Positions 45,678 through 54,902 are shown, numbered from the stretch's first letter. The stretch: DNA of 64,000 nucleotides from Sandaracinaceae bacterium (GCA_020633055.1 JACKEJ010000012.1:1-64000), one strand, 5' to 3'. Notes: generated by a model from the letters alone, not told the origin. Translations and numbers: made by a program.

Positions 45678-48212
45678 ATGCGGCGTAGTCTTTGGTTGCT
45701 CTTGGTTCTTTCGTGTTGGGGATGCTCCGGCTCCTCGTCGTCGGACCCCAGCGCGGGTCAGACCGGCGGGGGCCAGGCGGGATCGAGCCCGGCGACCCCG
45801 CCGGCGGGTGCCAGCGGGGCCCCCACCGCAGAGGCCGCGTCGGCCGGAGAAGCAGCTCCGAGCGGCCCCGACGAGGTGGAGCCGCCGCTGCCCGAGGCCC
45901 CGCCCCCCAGCGTCGACCCAGCCTTCGACGCGCCCGCGCCCACCCGCGGTGGCGAGCACGCCCTGTTCGAGGCAGTACCTCAAGACATCATGGCGGGGGG
46001 CACCGTCGAGAGCTCGTTCCCCAGCCCTGACGGGCGGCTGACCGCCGTCTCCTCGTACTCCGGCATGGCGGCCATCTACGACGCGCGCCAGGGCGTCGTG
46101 CGCGCCTCGAGGCGCCTCTTCCGGAGCGCCTACGACGCCGGCGTGTCGTTCGCGTGGGACGGCTCGTCCGCGCACGTCGCGGCGTTCGCCGGCAACGAGC
46201 TGTGCTTGTGGCACCTCTCGACCGACGACTACGACTGCGTGGACGTCGACGAGATCGGCCCAGTCGCCGTCGCCCGCGGTGGGCGGCGCGTGGTCTTCGC
46301 GAGCGCGCAAGGGAACGGCGGAGAGGCCATCTACACGTGGTCGCCCGGCGGCCACCCACACAAGGCGGTCGAGCGCGGCGCCGACGAGGAGGCTGTCCGC
46401 GTCCTCGCCGTGCACGGCAACCACGTCATCGCGCAGAGCGAGAGCGGCGCCACGATGTACGACGTCCGTGGCCGCTCCGAGCCGGTGGACCTCGGGGCGA
46501 TCAGGATCGCGTCCAACGCCTTCACGCCCAACGGTCGCAGCTTCGTCGCGCTGAGCGAGACGGCGGTGCAGCTCCGCAATGTCAGTGACGGCGCCGTGGC
46601 GCGCGAGGTGTCTCTGCAGGGCGCGCCCGAGCACACGCGCATGATCGGCAACCGCGACGGATCCCGCGTGGCGCTGTGCGCGGACGACGGGCCCGTGGTG
46701 CATGTACACCTCGGGACGACACCCTCCGCCGAACCGATCGCCGATCAGACCTGCACCGGCGCCAGCCGGCCCGCTCTCCACGGGGCCTCGGCGCGCGTGG
46801 TGCCGCTCAACGACGAGGGGCTGCACCCCGAGCACAGGCGGCAGGCCGGCGAGAACGGTCGCGAGCACAGCCTGTGGTCGCTCGAGCTCAGCGAGGGGCG
46901 CGCCGTGCTGCACCGGCGCGGTGGAGCCGAGGCGTTCAGCGCGGCTGGGGTGCGGCGCGCACGCACCCAGGTCGGCGAGGGCGACGAGGGGTACGACGAC
47001 GAGGGCTACTTCGACGGTCTCGTGGCGCGCTCCCCCACGCGGCACGGCGTCTTGCGCGTGGACCGCCACAACCGACCGGTGCTCCTCACCCGCTCCACGC
47101 GCGTGACCTTGGCGGACGCCCACGTGCTCAGCTGTGACGAGTACGTGGGCTGCGCGATCTCCGTCCGCTGGGACCGCGAGGAGCGACGCATCGCCCTCAT
47201 GCACGCCAACCTCGTCGAGATCTTCGACACGACGAGCGGCGCGCGCCTCGGGTCGTTTCGGACTGGCCGTGGTTGCGCGGGCGAGTGCGGCGACGGCACC
47301 GTGTGCGTCCACGGGCGCTGTGAGGAGCCGGGCGCTGCCGTTGGCTCTGCCGAGTTCAGCCCTGATGGCGAGCGCATCGTCGCGATCGGGGCGGACGGTT
47401 CCGTCGGCCTGCACGACCTGGCCGGTGAGCGCCTGCGTCGCTTGGCTGGGCCCGAGCGGAGCGTGGAGGCGCGTCAGTCGTTCACGTTCAGCCCCGACAG
47501 TCAGCTCGTCGCGTTCCTGCGGCGCAAGCGGCTGACGTTGTTGCGCGCGACGGACGGCAGCGAGGTCTGGCACGTGGACCTCCCGCACACGCTCACGGCG
47601 CTGGCGTACAACGCCGATGGTACGGCCCTGCACGTGCTCGACTCCGCTGGGCAAGCGTCCACGCTCAGCGCGGCAGACGGGAGCATCAGCGGTGGCCGTG
47701 AGGCGGGGCGCCTGCGCGCCGTCGACGGCCAGGGGCGCTACGCCGTCACCTGTCGCGGGGGGTCCACCTACCTGCAGTACCTCGACCACGGCGTGGAGCG
47801 TGGGCCGCTGGGGCGCTGTCCCATGGGGGGCCGCTTCGTCATCGCGCCGGACTCGGGGCTCTTGGGTCACGTGCAAGGAACGCTCGCGCGCGTCCACCGG
47901 CTGAGCGACGGTGAGGTCCTCAACCTGCGCAGCGTGTGGCGGGACAACGCGCGCATTCGCATCGCTTTCACCGACTCTGGCTGGGCGCAGGTGATCGGCG
48001 GGCGTCCGTCGGACGTGTACCTCCGCACAGGGTCGGTCTCACGCGGGAACTTCCGCAATCGTGCAGGCAGCGACCGCATCCGTGAGACTCTGCTGGCAGA
48101 CTTCTTCTCTGGGGCCGCGCTCCCACCACCGCCTGGAGCAGCCCCGGAAGAGCCCGGAGCACCCGACGAACACGGTGCCGACGACGACGCACCCTCCGAC
48201 GCCCACGACTGA
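45678..48212 (+). CDS. WD40/propeller-type lipoprotein
   Basis: This is an 844-residue protein. GGAGG sits 5 bases upstream of ATG 45678. The signal peptide ends with the lipobox SCWGC (Cys16), then a Ser/Gly/Ala/Pro-rich linker (to about 85). The body has repeated propeller blades (for example FPSPDGRLTAVSSYSGMAAIYDAR, GTRVALCADDGPVVHVHLG-type text, SAEFSPDGERIVAIGADGSVGLHDLAGERLRRL, FTFSPDSQLVAFLRRKRLTLLRA, LTALAYNADGTALHVLDSAG). A Cys cluster (CAGECGDGTVCVHGRC, about residues 535-550) is an EGF-like or Cys-rich knot insert. The last residues are acidic and Pro-rich. Likely periplasmic or outer-membrane scaffold; ligand unknown. Confidence 0.82.
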   Translation: MRRSLWLLLVLSCWGCSGSSSSDPSAGQTGGGQAGSSPATPPAGASGAPTAEAASAGEAAPSGPDEVEPPLPEAPPPSVDPAFDAPAPTRGGEHALFEAVPQDIMAGGTVESSFPSPDGRLTAVSSYSGMAAIYDARQGVVRASRRLFRSAYDAGVSFAWDGSSAHVAAFAGNELCLWHLSTDDYDCVDVDEIGPVAVARGGRRVVFASAQGNGGEAIYTWSPGGHPHKAVERGADEEAVRVLAVHGNHVIAQSESGATMYDVRGRSEPVDLGAIRIASNAFTPNGRSFVALSETAVQLRNVSDGAVAREVSLQGAPEHTRMIGNRDGSRVALCADDGPVVHVHLGTTPSAEPIADQTCTGASRPALHGASARVVPLNDEGLHPEHRRQAGENGREHSLWSLELSEGRAVLHRRGGAEAFSAAGVRRARTQVGEGDEGYDDEGYFDGLVARSPTRHGVLRVDRHNRPVLLTRSTRVTLADAHVLSCDEYVGCAISVRWDREERRIALMHANLVEIFDTTSGARLGSFRTGRGCAGECGDGTVCVHGRCEEPGAAVGSAEFSPDGERIVAIGADGSVGLHDLAGERLRRLAGPERSVEARQSFTFSPDSQLVAFLRRKRLTLLRATDGSEVWHVDLPHTLTALAYNADGTALHVLDSAGQASTLSAADGSISGGREAGRLRAVDGQGRYAVTCRGGSTYLQYLDHGVERGPLGRCPMGGRFVIAPDSGLLGHVQGTLARVHRLSDGEVLNLRSVWRDNARIRIAFTDSGWAQVIGGRPSDVYLRTGSVSRGNFRNRAGSDRIRETLLADFFSGAALPPPPGAAPEEPGAPDEHGADDDAPSDAHD

Positions 48213-48227
48213 CCGGAAGCCACCATC

Positions 48228-49112
48228 ATGAAGTCCACCAAGACCATCGAGCCGCAGCTCCTCGACAACCAAGACCGCTTCCAGCACCCGTTCTTCAAGG
48301 AGTTCACGCTGCGCGAAGGGCCACGCGCCATCCAGCTCCCGGGCGACATCCAGAAGAGCTACAAGTTCCCCACGTTCTATGGGGACGTGACGTGCTCGGT
48401 GGCGGTCTTCATGTGCGACTACGCGCGCGCTCAGGCGCTCCTGCCGGATCCCCGCATGGCGCCCATCCGGATGCCTCGTGGGCGCGCGGCGCTGACCATC
48501 TCGAACTACGTGTACCGCAATGTCGGCGGCATCCCCGGCTACAACGAGGTCGCGATGACGCTGCCCGTCTTGCTGGACGGCAAGAAGGCTCCCCCCGTCG
48601 TGCCGCTCATCACGCCGAACCCGAACAAGGGCTACTACGTGTTCGCCATGCCCGTCACGTCGCTCGAGAACAAGGTCCGCGGAGACGAGTTCTGGGGGCT
48701 GCCGAAGACGGTGCAGGACATCGACATCGACGTGCAGGACGGGCGCTGCACCACGCGCGCCACGGACGACGACGGGAAGCTCTTCTTCGAGCTCAGCGTC
48801 CCCACCAGCGGCAAGCCGAAGCACATGCGCGAGGTGGGCACGGTGTGCTCCATGCTCGAGGGCAAGCTCGCGCGCAGCTACACCACGTTCGAGGGAGACT
48901 TCCACCTGAACACGCGCTTCGGCGCGTTGCTGTCGCGCGGGGTCACCGTCAACGAGGGGGCCACCGACGGCATCGTGCTCGGCGACTCCCCGCACGCGGA
49001 CGTGCTGCGCCAGCTCGAGCTGGAGGCGCACCCGTTCCAGACGCGCTTCGTGCAGAGCATGAACGCGTGCTTCGACCTGCCGTATCGGGTGGCGCTCGCG
49101 CCCACCCCCTGA
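48228..49112 (+). CDS. Acetoacetate decarboxylase-family protein
   Basis: This 294-residue protein belongs to the acetoacetate decarboxylase (ADC) superfamily, with a GGAAG 8 bases before the ATG. The family Lys that forms the Schiff base is probably in EFWGLPKTVQDIDIDV. Other matches are YNEVAMTLPVLLDG, YYVFAMPVTSLENKVRGDEFWGLPK and SYTTFEGDFHLNTRFG. Many superfamily members are not decarboxylases, so the reaction is not certain. It lies between the propeller lipoprotein and a GST, on the same strand. Confidence 0.82.
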   Translation: MKSTKTIEPQLLDNQDRFQHPFFKEFTLREGPRAIQLPGDIQKSYKFPTFYGDVTCSVAVFMCDYARAQALLPDPRMAPIRMPRGRAALTISNYVYRNVGGIPGYNEVAMTLPVLLDGKKAPPVVPLITPNPNKGYYVFAMPVTSLENKVRGDEFWGLPKTVQDIDIDVQDGRCTTRATDDDGKLFFELSVPTSGKPKHMREVGTVCSMLEGKLARSYTTFEGDFHLNTRFGALLSRGVTVNEGATDGIVLGDSPHADVLRQLELEAHPFQTRFVQSMNACFDLPYRVALAPTP

Positions 49113-49185
49113 GCCCGCGCGGCGTAATGCTCGCCCCGTGCGTCCGACTCCGCCCACACCTCACCGTGAGCCCCGGAGTCCGACC

Positions 49186-50031
49186 ATGAGCGACCAAACG
49201 ACATACACCCCACCCGCCGTGTGGACCTGGAACCCGGGCAACGGCGGCGCGTTCGCCAGCATCAACCGTCCGACGGCGGGCGCCCAGCGTGAGCAGGAGC
49301 TCCCCGTCGGTGAGCACCCGCTGCAGCTCTATTCACTCGCCACGCCCAACGGGGTGAAGGTGACGATCATGCTCGAGGAGCTGTTGGCGCTCGGCTTCGA
49401 GGGCGCGGAGTACGACGCCTACACGATCAACATCAACGCGGGCGAGCAGTTCGGTAGCGGCTTCGTGGCGCTGAACCCCAACTCCAAGATCCCAGCGTTG
49501 CTCGACAGGAGCGGCGCGCAGCCGGTGCGTGTGTTCGAGTCGGGCGCCATCCTGCTCTATCTGGCCGAGAAGTTCGGCGCGCTGCTGCCCACCGAGCACG
49601 CGGCGCGCACGGAGGCGCTCTCGTGGCTCTTCTGGCAGATGGGCGCGGGTCCCTTCCTGGGCGGCGGCTTCGGCCACTTCTACAAGTACGCGCCCGTGAA
49701 GATCGAGTACGCCATCGACCGCTACACCATGGAGGTCAAGCGCCAGCTCGACGTGCTGGACCAGCGCCTCGCCCAGCACCCCTTCCTCGCGGGGGACGCC
49801 TACAGCATCGCGGACATCGCCAGCTGGCCGTGGTACGGCGGGGTCGTCCGCGACGAGGTCTACGGAGCTGCCGAGTTCCTGGACGTCGCGGCCTACCCGA
49901 ACGTCCTGCGCTGGGCTGCTGACATCGCGGCGCGCCCGGCGGTGGAGCGCGGCCAGCGCGTGAACCGCGTGTGGGGTCCGCCCGAAGGTCAGCTACGGGA
50001 GCGGCACGCGGCCAGCGACTTCGAGCGCTGA
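49186..50031 (+). CDS. yghU: Glutathione-dependent disulfide-bond oxidoreductase (YghU-like GST)
   Basis: This is a 281-residue protein; E. coli YghU is 288. The N-terminal extension WTWNPGNGGAFASINRPTAGAQ is a YghU hallmark. The thioredoxin-like domain has LQLYSLATPNGVKVTIMLEELLALG and SKIPALLD, FESGAILLYLAEKFG; the C-terminal all-helical domain ends PNVLRWAADIAARPAVERG. YghU binds two glutathiones and reduces disulfides. GGAG precedes ATG 49186. It follows the ADC gene by 73 bases. Confidence 0.92.
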   Translation: MSDQTTYTPPAVWTWNPGNGGAFASINRPTAGAQREQELPVGEHPLQLYSLATPNGVKVTIMLEELLALGFEGAEYDAYTININAGEQFGSGFVALNPNSKIPALLDRSGAQPVRVFESGAILLYLAEKFGALLPTEHAARTEALSWLFWQMGAGPFLGGGFGHFYKYAPVKIEYAIDRYTMEVKRQLDVLDQRLAQHPFLAGDAYSIADIASWPWYGGVVRDEVYGAAEFLDVAAYPNVLRWAADIAARPAVERGQRVNRVWGPPEGQLRERHAASDFER

Positions 50032-50061
50032 CCGCATCGTGCGAAGCGGCGCAGCGAGCGC

Positions 50062-50910
50062 TCAGATCTTGCGGAGCTTCATCTGCACGTCGCTCGAGTA
50101 GTGGTTCTCGAAGGCGCGCACGCAGGTGCTCAGGTAGCGGTCGTAGTCGTCGTACAGCTGGTCGCCCCACTTCTCGCGGATGAGCGCCTCGTGCTGCTGC
50201 ATGCGGCGCAGCCACTCGGCCGTGGTCTTGCCGTAGCTGACGCGCTGGGTGCGCAGCTCCTCGACCTCCCAGTAGGGGTTCACCGCGGCCACCAGCTCCT
50301 CGAGGCGCGGGTTGAGCCCGCCGGGGAAGATGACGTCGGCCGTGAAGGCGAGGTCGGACAGGTCCTTGCGGTTGCGTGGCACACGGTTGCGCAGGATGGC
50401 CTGGAAGCCGAAGCAGCTGCCCGCCTCCACCCAGCCGGCCGTCTTCTTGAAGTACTGGCGGTAGATGTCGATGGCCATGCCCTTGTTCGCCTGCGCGGGC
50501 GAGCAGAGGTGATCGATCATCTCGATGGACTGGAGCGCGCCGTACTTCTCCTCGGGCTCGTAGTCCTTGTAGTCACACACGATGGCCTTCACGCCCTCGA
50601 GGCCGCGGGAGTGGATCCACTCGCACTGCGCCGTCGACAGCGTGATGCCGTGCGCGCGCTTCACGCCGCGCCCGTGCAGGTAGTTCAGGTTCGACCCCCA
50701 GCCGCAGCCGATGTCGAGCGTGAGCGTGTCCGCCGTGATCTCCGCGTAGTCGTACAGGATGTCGCACTTCTGGATCTGCGCCTGCTCCAGTGTCTCGTCG
50801 CCCGTGTGGAAGCTCGCCGAGGTGTAGTGCATGTCGGCGTCGAGCCAGAGCTCGAAGAACTCATTGGAGACGTCGTACGAGACTTCGATTTCGCGCTGCG
50901 TGGAGGTCAT
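50062..50910 (-). CDS. SAM-dependent methyltransferase, cyclopropane-fatty-acid-synthase-like
   Basis: This 282-residue protein shares the CFA/mycolic-acid cyclopropane synthase plan. The N-terminus reads VSYDVSNEFFELWLDADMHYTSASF, the SAM-binding motif is LTLDIGCGWGSNLNYLHGRG, and the middle is LQSIEMIDHL. The C-terminus AWKEWGDQLYDDYDRYLSTCVRAFENHYSSDVQMKL-like text matches the family tail (EKWGDQLYDDYDRYLSTC). True CFA synthases are about 380 residues and have an N-terminal helical region that is missing here, so a different acyl or sterol-like substrate is possible. Confidence 0.8.
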   Translation of the reverse strand: MTSTQREIEVSYDVSNEFFELWLDADMHYTSASFHTGDETLEQAQIQKCDILYDYAEITADTLTLDIGCGWGSNLNYLHGRGVKRAHGITLSTAQCEWIHSRGLEGVKAIVCDYKDYEPEEKYGALQSIEMIDHLCSPAQANKGMAIDIYRQYFKKTAGWVEAGSCFGFQAILRNRVPRNRKDLSDLAFTADVIFPGGLNPRLEELVAAVNPYWEVEELRTQRVSYGKTTAEWLRRMQQHEALIREKWGDQLYDDYDRYLSTCVRAFENHYSSDVQMKLRKI

Positions 50911-51002
50911 GGAGCGGCACCATGCCATCGCCTTCGGGCGTATGCCATAGCGGCACCACTCTTCGGTCGGCCGTCCGGCCAGAAACTGGTACCGTGCTCG
51001 GA

Positions 51003-51413
51003 ATGGTTCTCACCGAGGAAGTGGTGGCGACCGTCGTCGCCGACATCAGCGCTCAGCTCGCCGACCCCACCTTCGGTCAGGTGAGCATCGGCGGCTTCGT
51101 CGAGTCGCAGCCCGACGCGGCGCGTTTCCTCACCCTGGCGGTCGGGCGCAAGGTGGGGGCCGAGGAGGCCATGCAGGCCGTCTTTCATGCGACGGTCCTG
51201 GAAGCCTGTTTTGCACGCGCGACGACGCCCCCAGCTCCGGTGACGTTCGCGCAGCTGGACGCCGTGGGGGACACGCCAGCGGCTGCTTTGGAGCGTGAGC
51301 AGCCGGCCCTGGCGGGGTACCTGGTCGCGAACGTGGAGTCTCCGCCGGTGCGCGAGGCACTATCACGCGTCGCCGTCGCTTGGTCGCGGTCGGCGACCGA
51401 GGTCGCACGATGA
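51003..51413 (+). CDS. Conserved-looking hypothetical protein
   Basis: This is a 136-residue protein, mostly helical and soluble (VLTEEVVATVVADISAQLADP; QAVFHATVLEACFARA; YLVANVESPPVREALSRVAVAW). No family recognised. Its stop TGA overlaps the next gene's start (ATGA), so it is probably translated with the esterase downstream. Confidence 0.55.
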   Translation: MVLTEEVVATVVADISAQLADPTFGQVSIGGFVESQPDAARFLTLAVGRKVGAEEAMQAVFHATVLEACFARATTPPAPVTFAQLDAVGDTPAAALEREQPALAGYLVANVESPPVREALSRVAVAWSRSATEVAR

Positions 51414-52300
51414 TCGTGCTCCGCGTCGAGCACGTCCAGCGCGGGCTCGCCTTGTGGTCGCTCGTCGCGTTGCTCGGGTGCCGCAGCGGCACGTCGGTCG
51501 CCCCCGAGTCGGCCTCCACGCCTCCCTCCGCGGTGGCGGCAACGGCAGCCTCGGAGCCCGAGACGGCACCCCGCCCCAGCGCACCTCTGTTGGAGCCTCA
51601 CGACGCTCGCGGGGATGACGTGCCTGCACGCCTCGGGTCGTTGGCCGCGCACTCCGTGGGTGCGCCACTCAGTTCGGCGGAGGCGGTCGTCGTCTTGCTC
51701 CACGGCTTCGGGGACCGCGGCGACGGCCTCGTCGAGTTCGCCCGCGGGCTGGTCGGCGCAGACTCCACGCTGGCGGCCATCGCTCTCGAAGCTCGCTTGC
51801 CCCGCTCGGGCGGCGGCCGCATGTGGTGGCCCATCGATCTGGAACGCGTCCGAGGAGCGCGGGAGCGAGGCGACTGGCCGGAGCTCGAGCGCCTGCGGCC
51901 AGCGGGGGCGGACGAAGCGCGCGACGCGGTGTTGGGGGCGCTTCGGGAGCTGCAGCAACGCGGGGTCTTGCGGGAGCGCCTGGTGCTCGCCGGGTTCTCC
52001 CAGGGGGCGATGTTGGCTGTGGACGTAGGGCTCGGCCATCCCGAGCTGCTGCGCGGCGTCGTCGCGTTCAGCGGCGCCGTGCTCGATCGGGACCATTGGG
52101 AGCAGAGCGCGCCGGCCGGGGTTCGCTTCGTGGTCGCGCACGGGCAACGCGACACCGTCTTGCCATTCGCGCAGGGGGAGGCGCTTCATTCGCTTCTGCG
52201 CCGGCACGATCCGCATGCTCGCTGGGTACCCTTCGACGGGCCCCACACCATCTCGCCCGAGGGGCGTACGGCGCTGCTGGAGCTGCTCCGCGAGCGCTGA
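51410..52300 (+). CDS. Phospholipase/carboxylesterase-family lipoprotein
   Basis: This is a 296-residue alpha/beta hydrolase. The N-terminus has a lipobox LVALLGC (Cys about 23), then a Ser/Ala/Pro linker. The catalytic core starts VVVLLHGFGDRGDGLVEFARGL; the nucleophile is in LVLAGFSQGAMLAVDVG (GFSQG), the Asp in VVAHGQRDTVLPF, and the His in FDGPHTISPEG. This is the esterase/lysophospholipase (PF02230-type) arrangement. It is probably anchored to the periplasmic face of a membrane. Confidence 0.87.
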   Translation: MIVLRVEHVQRGLALWSLVALLGCRSGTSVAPESASTPPSAVAATAASEPETAPRPSAPLLEPHDARGDDVPARLGSLAAHSVGAPLSSAEAVVVLLHGFGDRGDGLVEFARGLVGADSTLAAIALEARLPRSGGGRMWWPIDLERVRGARERGDWPELERLRPAGADEARDAVLGALRELQQRGVLRERLVLAGFSQGAMLAVDVGLGHPELLRGVVAFSGAVLDRDHWEQSAPAGVRFVVAHGQRDTVLPFAQGEALHSLLRRHDPHARWVPFDGPHTISPEGRTALLELLRER

Positions 52301-52312
52301 GCGGAGCGCGCG

Positions 52313-52888
52313 TCAGGCGAGGGCGCTGTCGAGGTCCTCGGTGCCCGACTCGGCTTCGCTCGGCGCTGGGAGGTCCGTGGGCTCTGGGCTGCCGTAGCCC
52401 AGCAGGTAGCGGATGAGCAGCCACCACAGGCCCAGCACACCCCACAGCAGCCCGAGCACGACGCCTCCGTCGATGATGCCCAGGTACGGCTGTGGGACCT
52501 GGCGGACCAGGGTGATCAGGGCGACGAGGCACGCGACGAAGATGTATCGCGCCAGCAGCTTGCGCGGCGGCGCGTGGAACAACGTGAGGCAGAAGGGGAG
52601 CGCGAGCAGCACGTGCAGCGGCCGTGGGTTGCGACCGAGATGCACCGCTCGCGCGACCACGCGTGGGCAGAAGCGCAGCTGAAACCCTCGGTACCCTTCG
52701 GTGTAGCCCTGGAAGACGAGCCAGAGCACGTACGCGGCACCGAGGGCGGGCGTCAGCATGTCCTCGGTGATGGGGACCAACGCTGCGTGCGTCAGCCGCA
52801 CGATGGCCCGCAGCAGCATGCCGCTGACGCACAGCACCCCGAAGGTGGCGATCAGCTTGCTCTTGAGCGTGTCGGTGGCGGGCTCCAC
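52313..52888 (-). CDS. Integral membrane protein, function unknown
   Basis: This 191-residue protein has about four to five hydrophobic helices (LIATFGVLCVSGMLLRAIVRLT; MLTPALGAAYVLWLVFQGY; RPLHVLLALPFCLTLF; YIFVACLVALITLV; GGVVLGLLWGVLGLWWLLIRYLLG) and a charged acidic tail (SEAESGTEDLDSALA). No family recognised. It is convergent with the esterase gene. Confidence 0.6.
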   Translation of the reverse strand: MEPATDTLKSKLIATFGVLCVSGMLLRAIVRLTHAALVPITEDMLTPALGAAYVLWLVFQGYTEGYRGFQLRFCPRVVARAVHLGRNPRPLHVLLALPFCLTLFHAPPRKLLARYIFVACLVALITLVRQVPQPYLGIIDGGVVLGLLWGVLGLWWLLIRYLLGYGSPEPTDLPAPSEAESGTEDLDSALA

Positions 52889-52941
52889 CCTCGCGTGCTT
52901 AGCGCGTCTCGGCGCGTCGTACCAGTCTGGGGCCGCGGACC

Positions 52942-53364
52942 TCAGTCGGGGCGTCGACGCTGCGCGAAGTCACTCACCAGGGCCAGGAGTTCTTCGACCT
53001 GAAACGGCTTCTGGAGGCCGAACGTCAGATCCGCGTCACTGCCTCGGGGCCCACAGGCGGTCAGCACCACCGCGGGTGTGGCGGGGGCGCTGGCCCGCGA
53101 CATGCCACGCAGCATGCGTGCCCCCGTGCGGCCGAGGGGTCCCTCGCCCACGACGACCAGCGACACGGGGGTGGCGGTCGCGTCGCCCGTCGGCGCGGAC
53201 AACAGGGCCAGGCCAGCCTCGGCGCTGGCTGCTTCGAGGACCGTGTGACCCTCGGCGCGCAGGACCCGGCCGAGGGTCGCACGCTGGCCCGAGTGCTCCT
53301 CCACGACCAGGACGGTACGTCGGTTCACGGGGCTCGGTCCTGGGCTCGTCGGAGTGCGGGGCAT
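52942..53364 (-). CDS. Receiver-domain-like protein without phospho-acceptor Asp
   Basis: This 140-residue single-domain protein has a receiver-like fold: RTVLVVEEHSGQRATLGRVLRAEGHTVLEAASAEAGLALL at the start, PAVVLTACG (beta4, with Thr) and FGLQKPFQVEELLALV (beta5 Lys119). The acidic pair is EE (22-23), and the strand where Asp should be reads SLVVVGEGPLGRTG, so the acceptor Asp is missing. It is likely a phosphorylation-independent signalling module. The ATG at 53364 starts the domain after a short basic leader. Confidence 0.65.
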   Translation of the reverse strand: MPRTPTSPGPSPVNRRTVLVVEEHSGQRATLGRVLRAEGHTVLEAASAEAGLALLSAPTGDATATPVSLVVVGEGPLGRTGARMLRGMSRASAPATPAVVLTACGPRGSDADLTFGLQKPFQVEELLALVSDFAQRRRPD

Positions 53365-53472
53365 CACAGAGGCTCGGTGTGCGGTGTTTCTTTCACACAA
53401 CGGCTGTGCCGCCCAGAAAACTCCCGCCGTCGCCGCACCTAGCACCATGTAGGGGTATCTGCCACCGTCGGA

Positions 53473-53634
53473 ATGATTGTCGATTTTGCGCTGGACAAGC
53501 GCTACGCCCTCGGATCCGACAGATCCGTCGAGCCTCCAGCGTCTCGCTCGCGGGCCATCGCCTCACGGGTGTGGAATGCTTGGGGCCTCCGCGGGTTCGT
53601 GGAGCAAGCCCCAAGCCGCCACCTCGCCCCTTGA
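53473..53634 (+). CDS. Possible small ORF upstream of TonB-like gene
   Basis: A 53-residue frame (starts MIVDFALDKRYALG) opens at ATG 53473 and ends in a TGA that overlaps the TTG start proposed for the next gene (TTGA). No SD is clear and the family is unknown. It might be a translational-coupling leader or chance. Confidence 0.25.
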   Translation: MIVDFALDKRYALGSDRSVEPPASRSRAIASRVWNAWGLRGFVEQAPSRHLAP

Positions 53635-54752
53635 CGCCCCTCGACCGTGACAGTGCCTTCCTCCTCGCTCTCGGGGCTTCCATCGCGGTGCACGCGCTCG
53701 GGGCCGGCGCGGCGGCGGCGTTCCGTCAAGAGCGCGCGGAGCGCCCGGGGGTCGTCCGGGAAGAGAGCGTCGAGCTCGAATGGCTCACGTACGAGCCGGT
53801 GCGAGAGCCGGAGTCCGTCGAGCCGCCCGCGCCGCTGGAGCCGCCCCCGGAGGCGGAGGACCCCGTGCACCCGTCGGTCGCGCAGCCTGCCGACCCCGTC
53901 GCTGCACAGCCGGGCGAGACGGCAGCCGAGGTCGGACCGACGCCGAGCGTGAGCGCGCCGTCCGAGCTGCCGGCGGAGGGGCCCCCCCCGTCGCCCCCTG
54001 ACGTGCGGGTGCCGCCGCGAGCGCTCGACCCGCGCGCCGTCGCGCTCGGGGTGTTGGACGTGGCGCCTCACGAGGTGGCGCCGCAGGCGGTTCCAGACGC
54101 GGTCGACCCTGGAGCACGCTTTCGCGGCGCCGAGGCCGCGCTCGACCGCCACTTGGCGGCGCAGGCGGCCACCCGGCCGGCGGTCAGCGAGCGGCCACGC
54201 CCCCAGGTGCGTCGTCAGGCGGATGGCTCGTACCGCTATCGGGGGCACGCGTTCACCGCACAGATCGACCGTGAAGGTCAGGTGCACTTCAGCGACCGCA
54301 CGGGCATGGCCTACAACGGCGGAGGCGACCTCCCGGACTCCGTCTCGGTGTCGTTCGGCTTCGACCTGACCGACGCGGCCTATCGTCGCCGTGGTCAGGA
54401 CCCGTACCAGGCGGAGCGCGCGTGGTTCATGCGGGAGACCGAGGAGCTGCGCGAGGAGCTTCAACGGGAGGCGCGAGAGCGTGCGCGGACCACCCTCGCG
54501 CGTCGGGTGGCGGGTCGCGCGCAACAGACGTGGGACACGGTCGAGCGCAGCCCCGAAGCGCGACGACGACGCATCTTCGCGCTCTGGGACGACTGTGCCG
54601 AAGACGACCTGGACGGAGATGCCGCTCGCGAGGCCATCGTGGGGTGGGTTCGACGTCACCTCCCCCAGGGGAGCGAGCACGCCTTCAGCCCCGCAGAGCT
54701 GTCGGCGCTGAACGGTCGCCGCCAGAGTCGCGGGACGTTCGCACCCTACTGA
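53631..54752 (+). CDS. TonB-like inner-membrane anchored protein
   Basis: This is a 373-residue protein. The N-terminus LDRDSAFLLALGASIAVHALGAGAAAAF is a single membrane anchor of the TonB/TolA type, followed by a Pro/Glu/Ala-rich extended region (about 45-170) that could span the periplasm. The C-terminal part (about 185-373) has YRYRGHAFTAQIDREGQVHFSDR and a long charged helix (WFMRETEELREELQREARERARTTLARR). The start TTG 53631 overlaps the upstream small-ORF stop; GTG 53571 is an alternative. A TonB energy role is not supported by a clear C-terminal TonB domain, so the name describes layout only. Confidence 0.6.
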   Translation: MTPLDRDSAFLLALGASIAVHALGAGAAAAFRQERAERPGVVREESVELEWLTYEPVREPESVEPPAPLEPPPEAEDPVHPSVAQPADPVAAQPGETAAEVGPTPSVSAPSELPAEGPPPSPPDVRVPPRALDPRAVALGVLDVAPHEVAPQAVPDAVDPGARFRGAEAALDRHLAAQAATRPAVSERPRPQVRRQADGSYRYRGHAFTAQIDREGQVHFSDRTGMAYNGGGDLPDSVSVSFGFDLTDAAYRRRGQDPYQAERAWFMRETEELREELQREARERARTTLARRVAGRAQQTWDTVERSPEARRRRIFALWDDCAEDDLDGDAAREAIVGWVRRHLPQGSEHAFSPAELSALNGRRQSRGTFAPY

Positions 54753-54776
54753 CGCGGGACGTTCGCACCGTACGGA
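54729..54776. repeat. 24-bp tandem duplication across the stop codon
   Basis: CGCGGGACGTTCGCACC is followed by CTAC/TGA in the first copy (54729-54752, containing the gene's stop) and GTAC/GGA in the second (54753-54776); 22 of 24 positions match. A very recent slip duplication that has left a copy of the gene's end after the stop. Confidence 0.85.
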
Positions 54777-54902
54777 TGGCCCACGCCGACGGCTCGTCTC
54801 CGCTGGAGAGCGACGCGTCGCGGCCCGGAGTCCGTCTGGGTCGGCTCGCCGAGCGGGTTGCGCTGCGCGTGCGCGGCACGCGGTTCGGTGCGCACAGGTC
54901 GG

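Noticed and set aside
44286..47897. Very long open frame on the minus strand opposite the ACP, desaturase and propeller lipoprotein genes
   Set aside because: Its translation is the His/Arg/Val/Gly-rich shadow typical of GC-rich antisense frames, has no family motif, and overlaps three well-supported genes on the plus strand.
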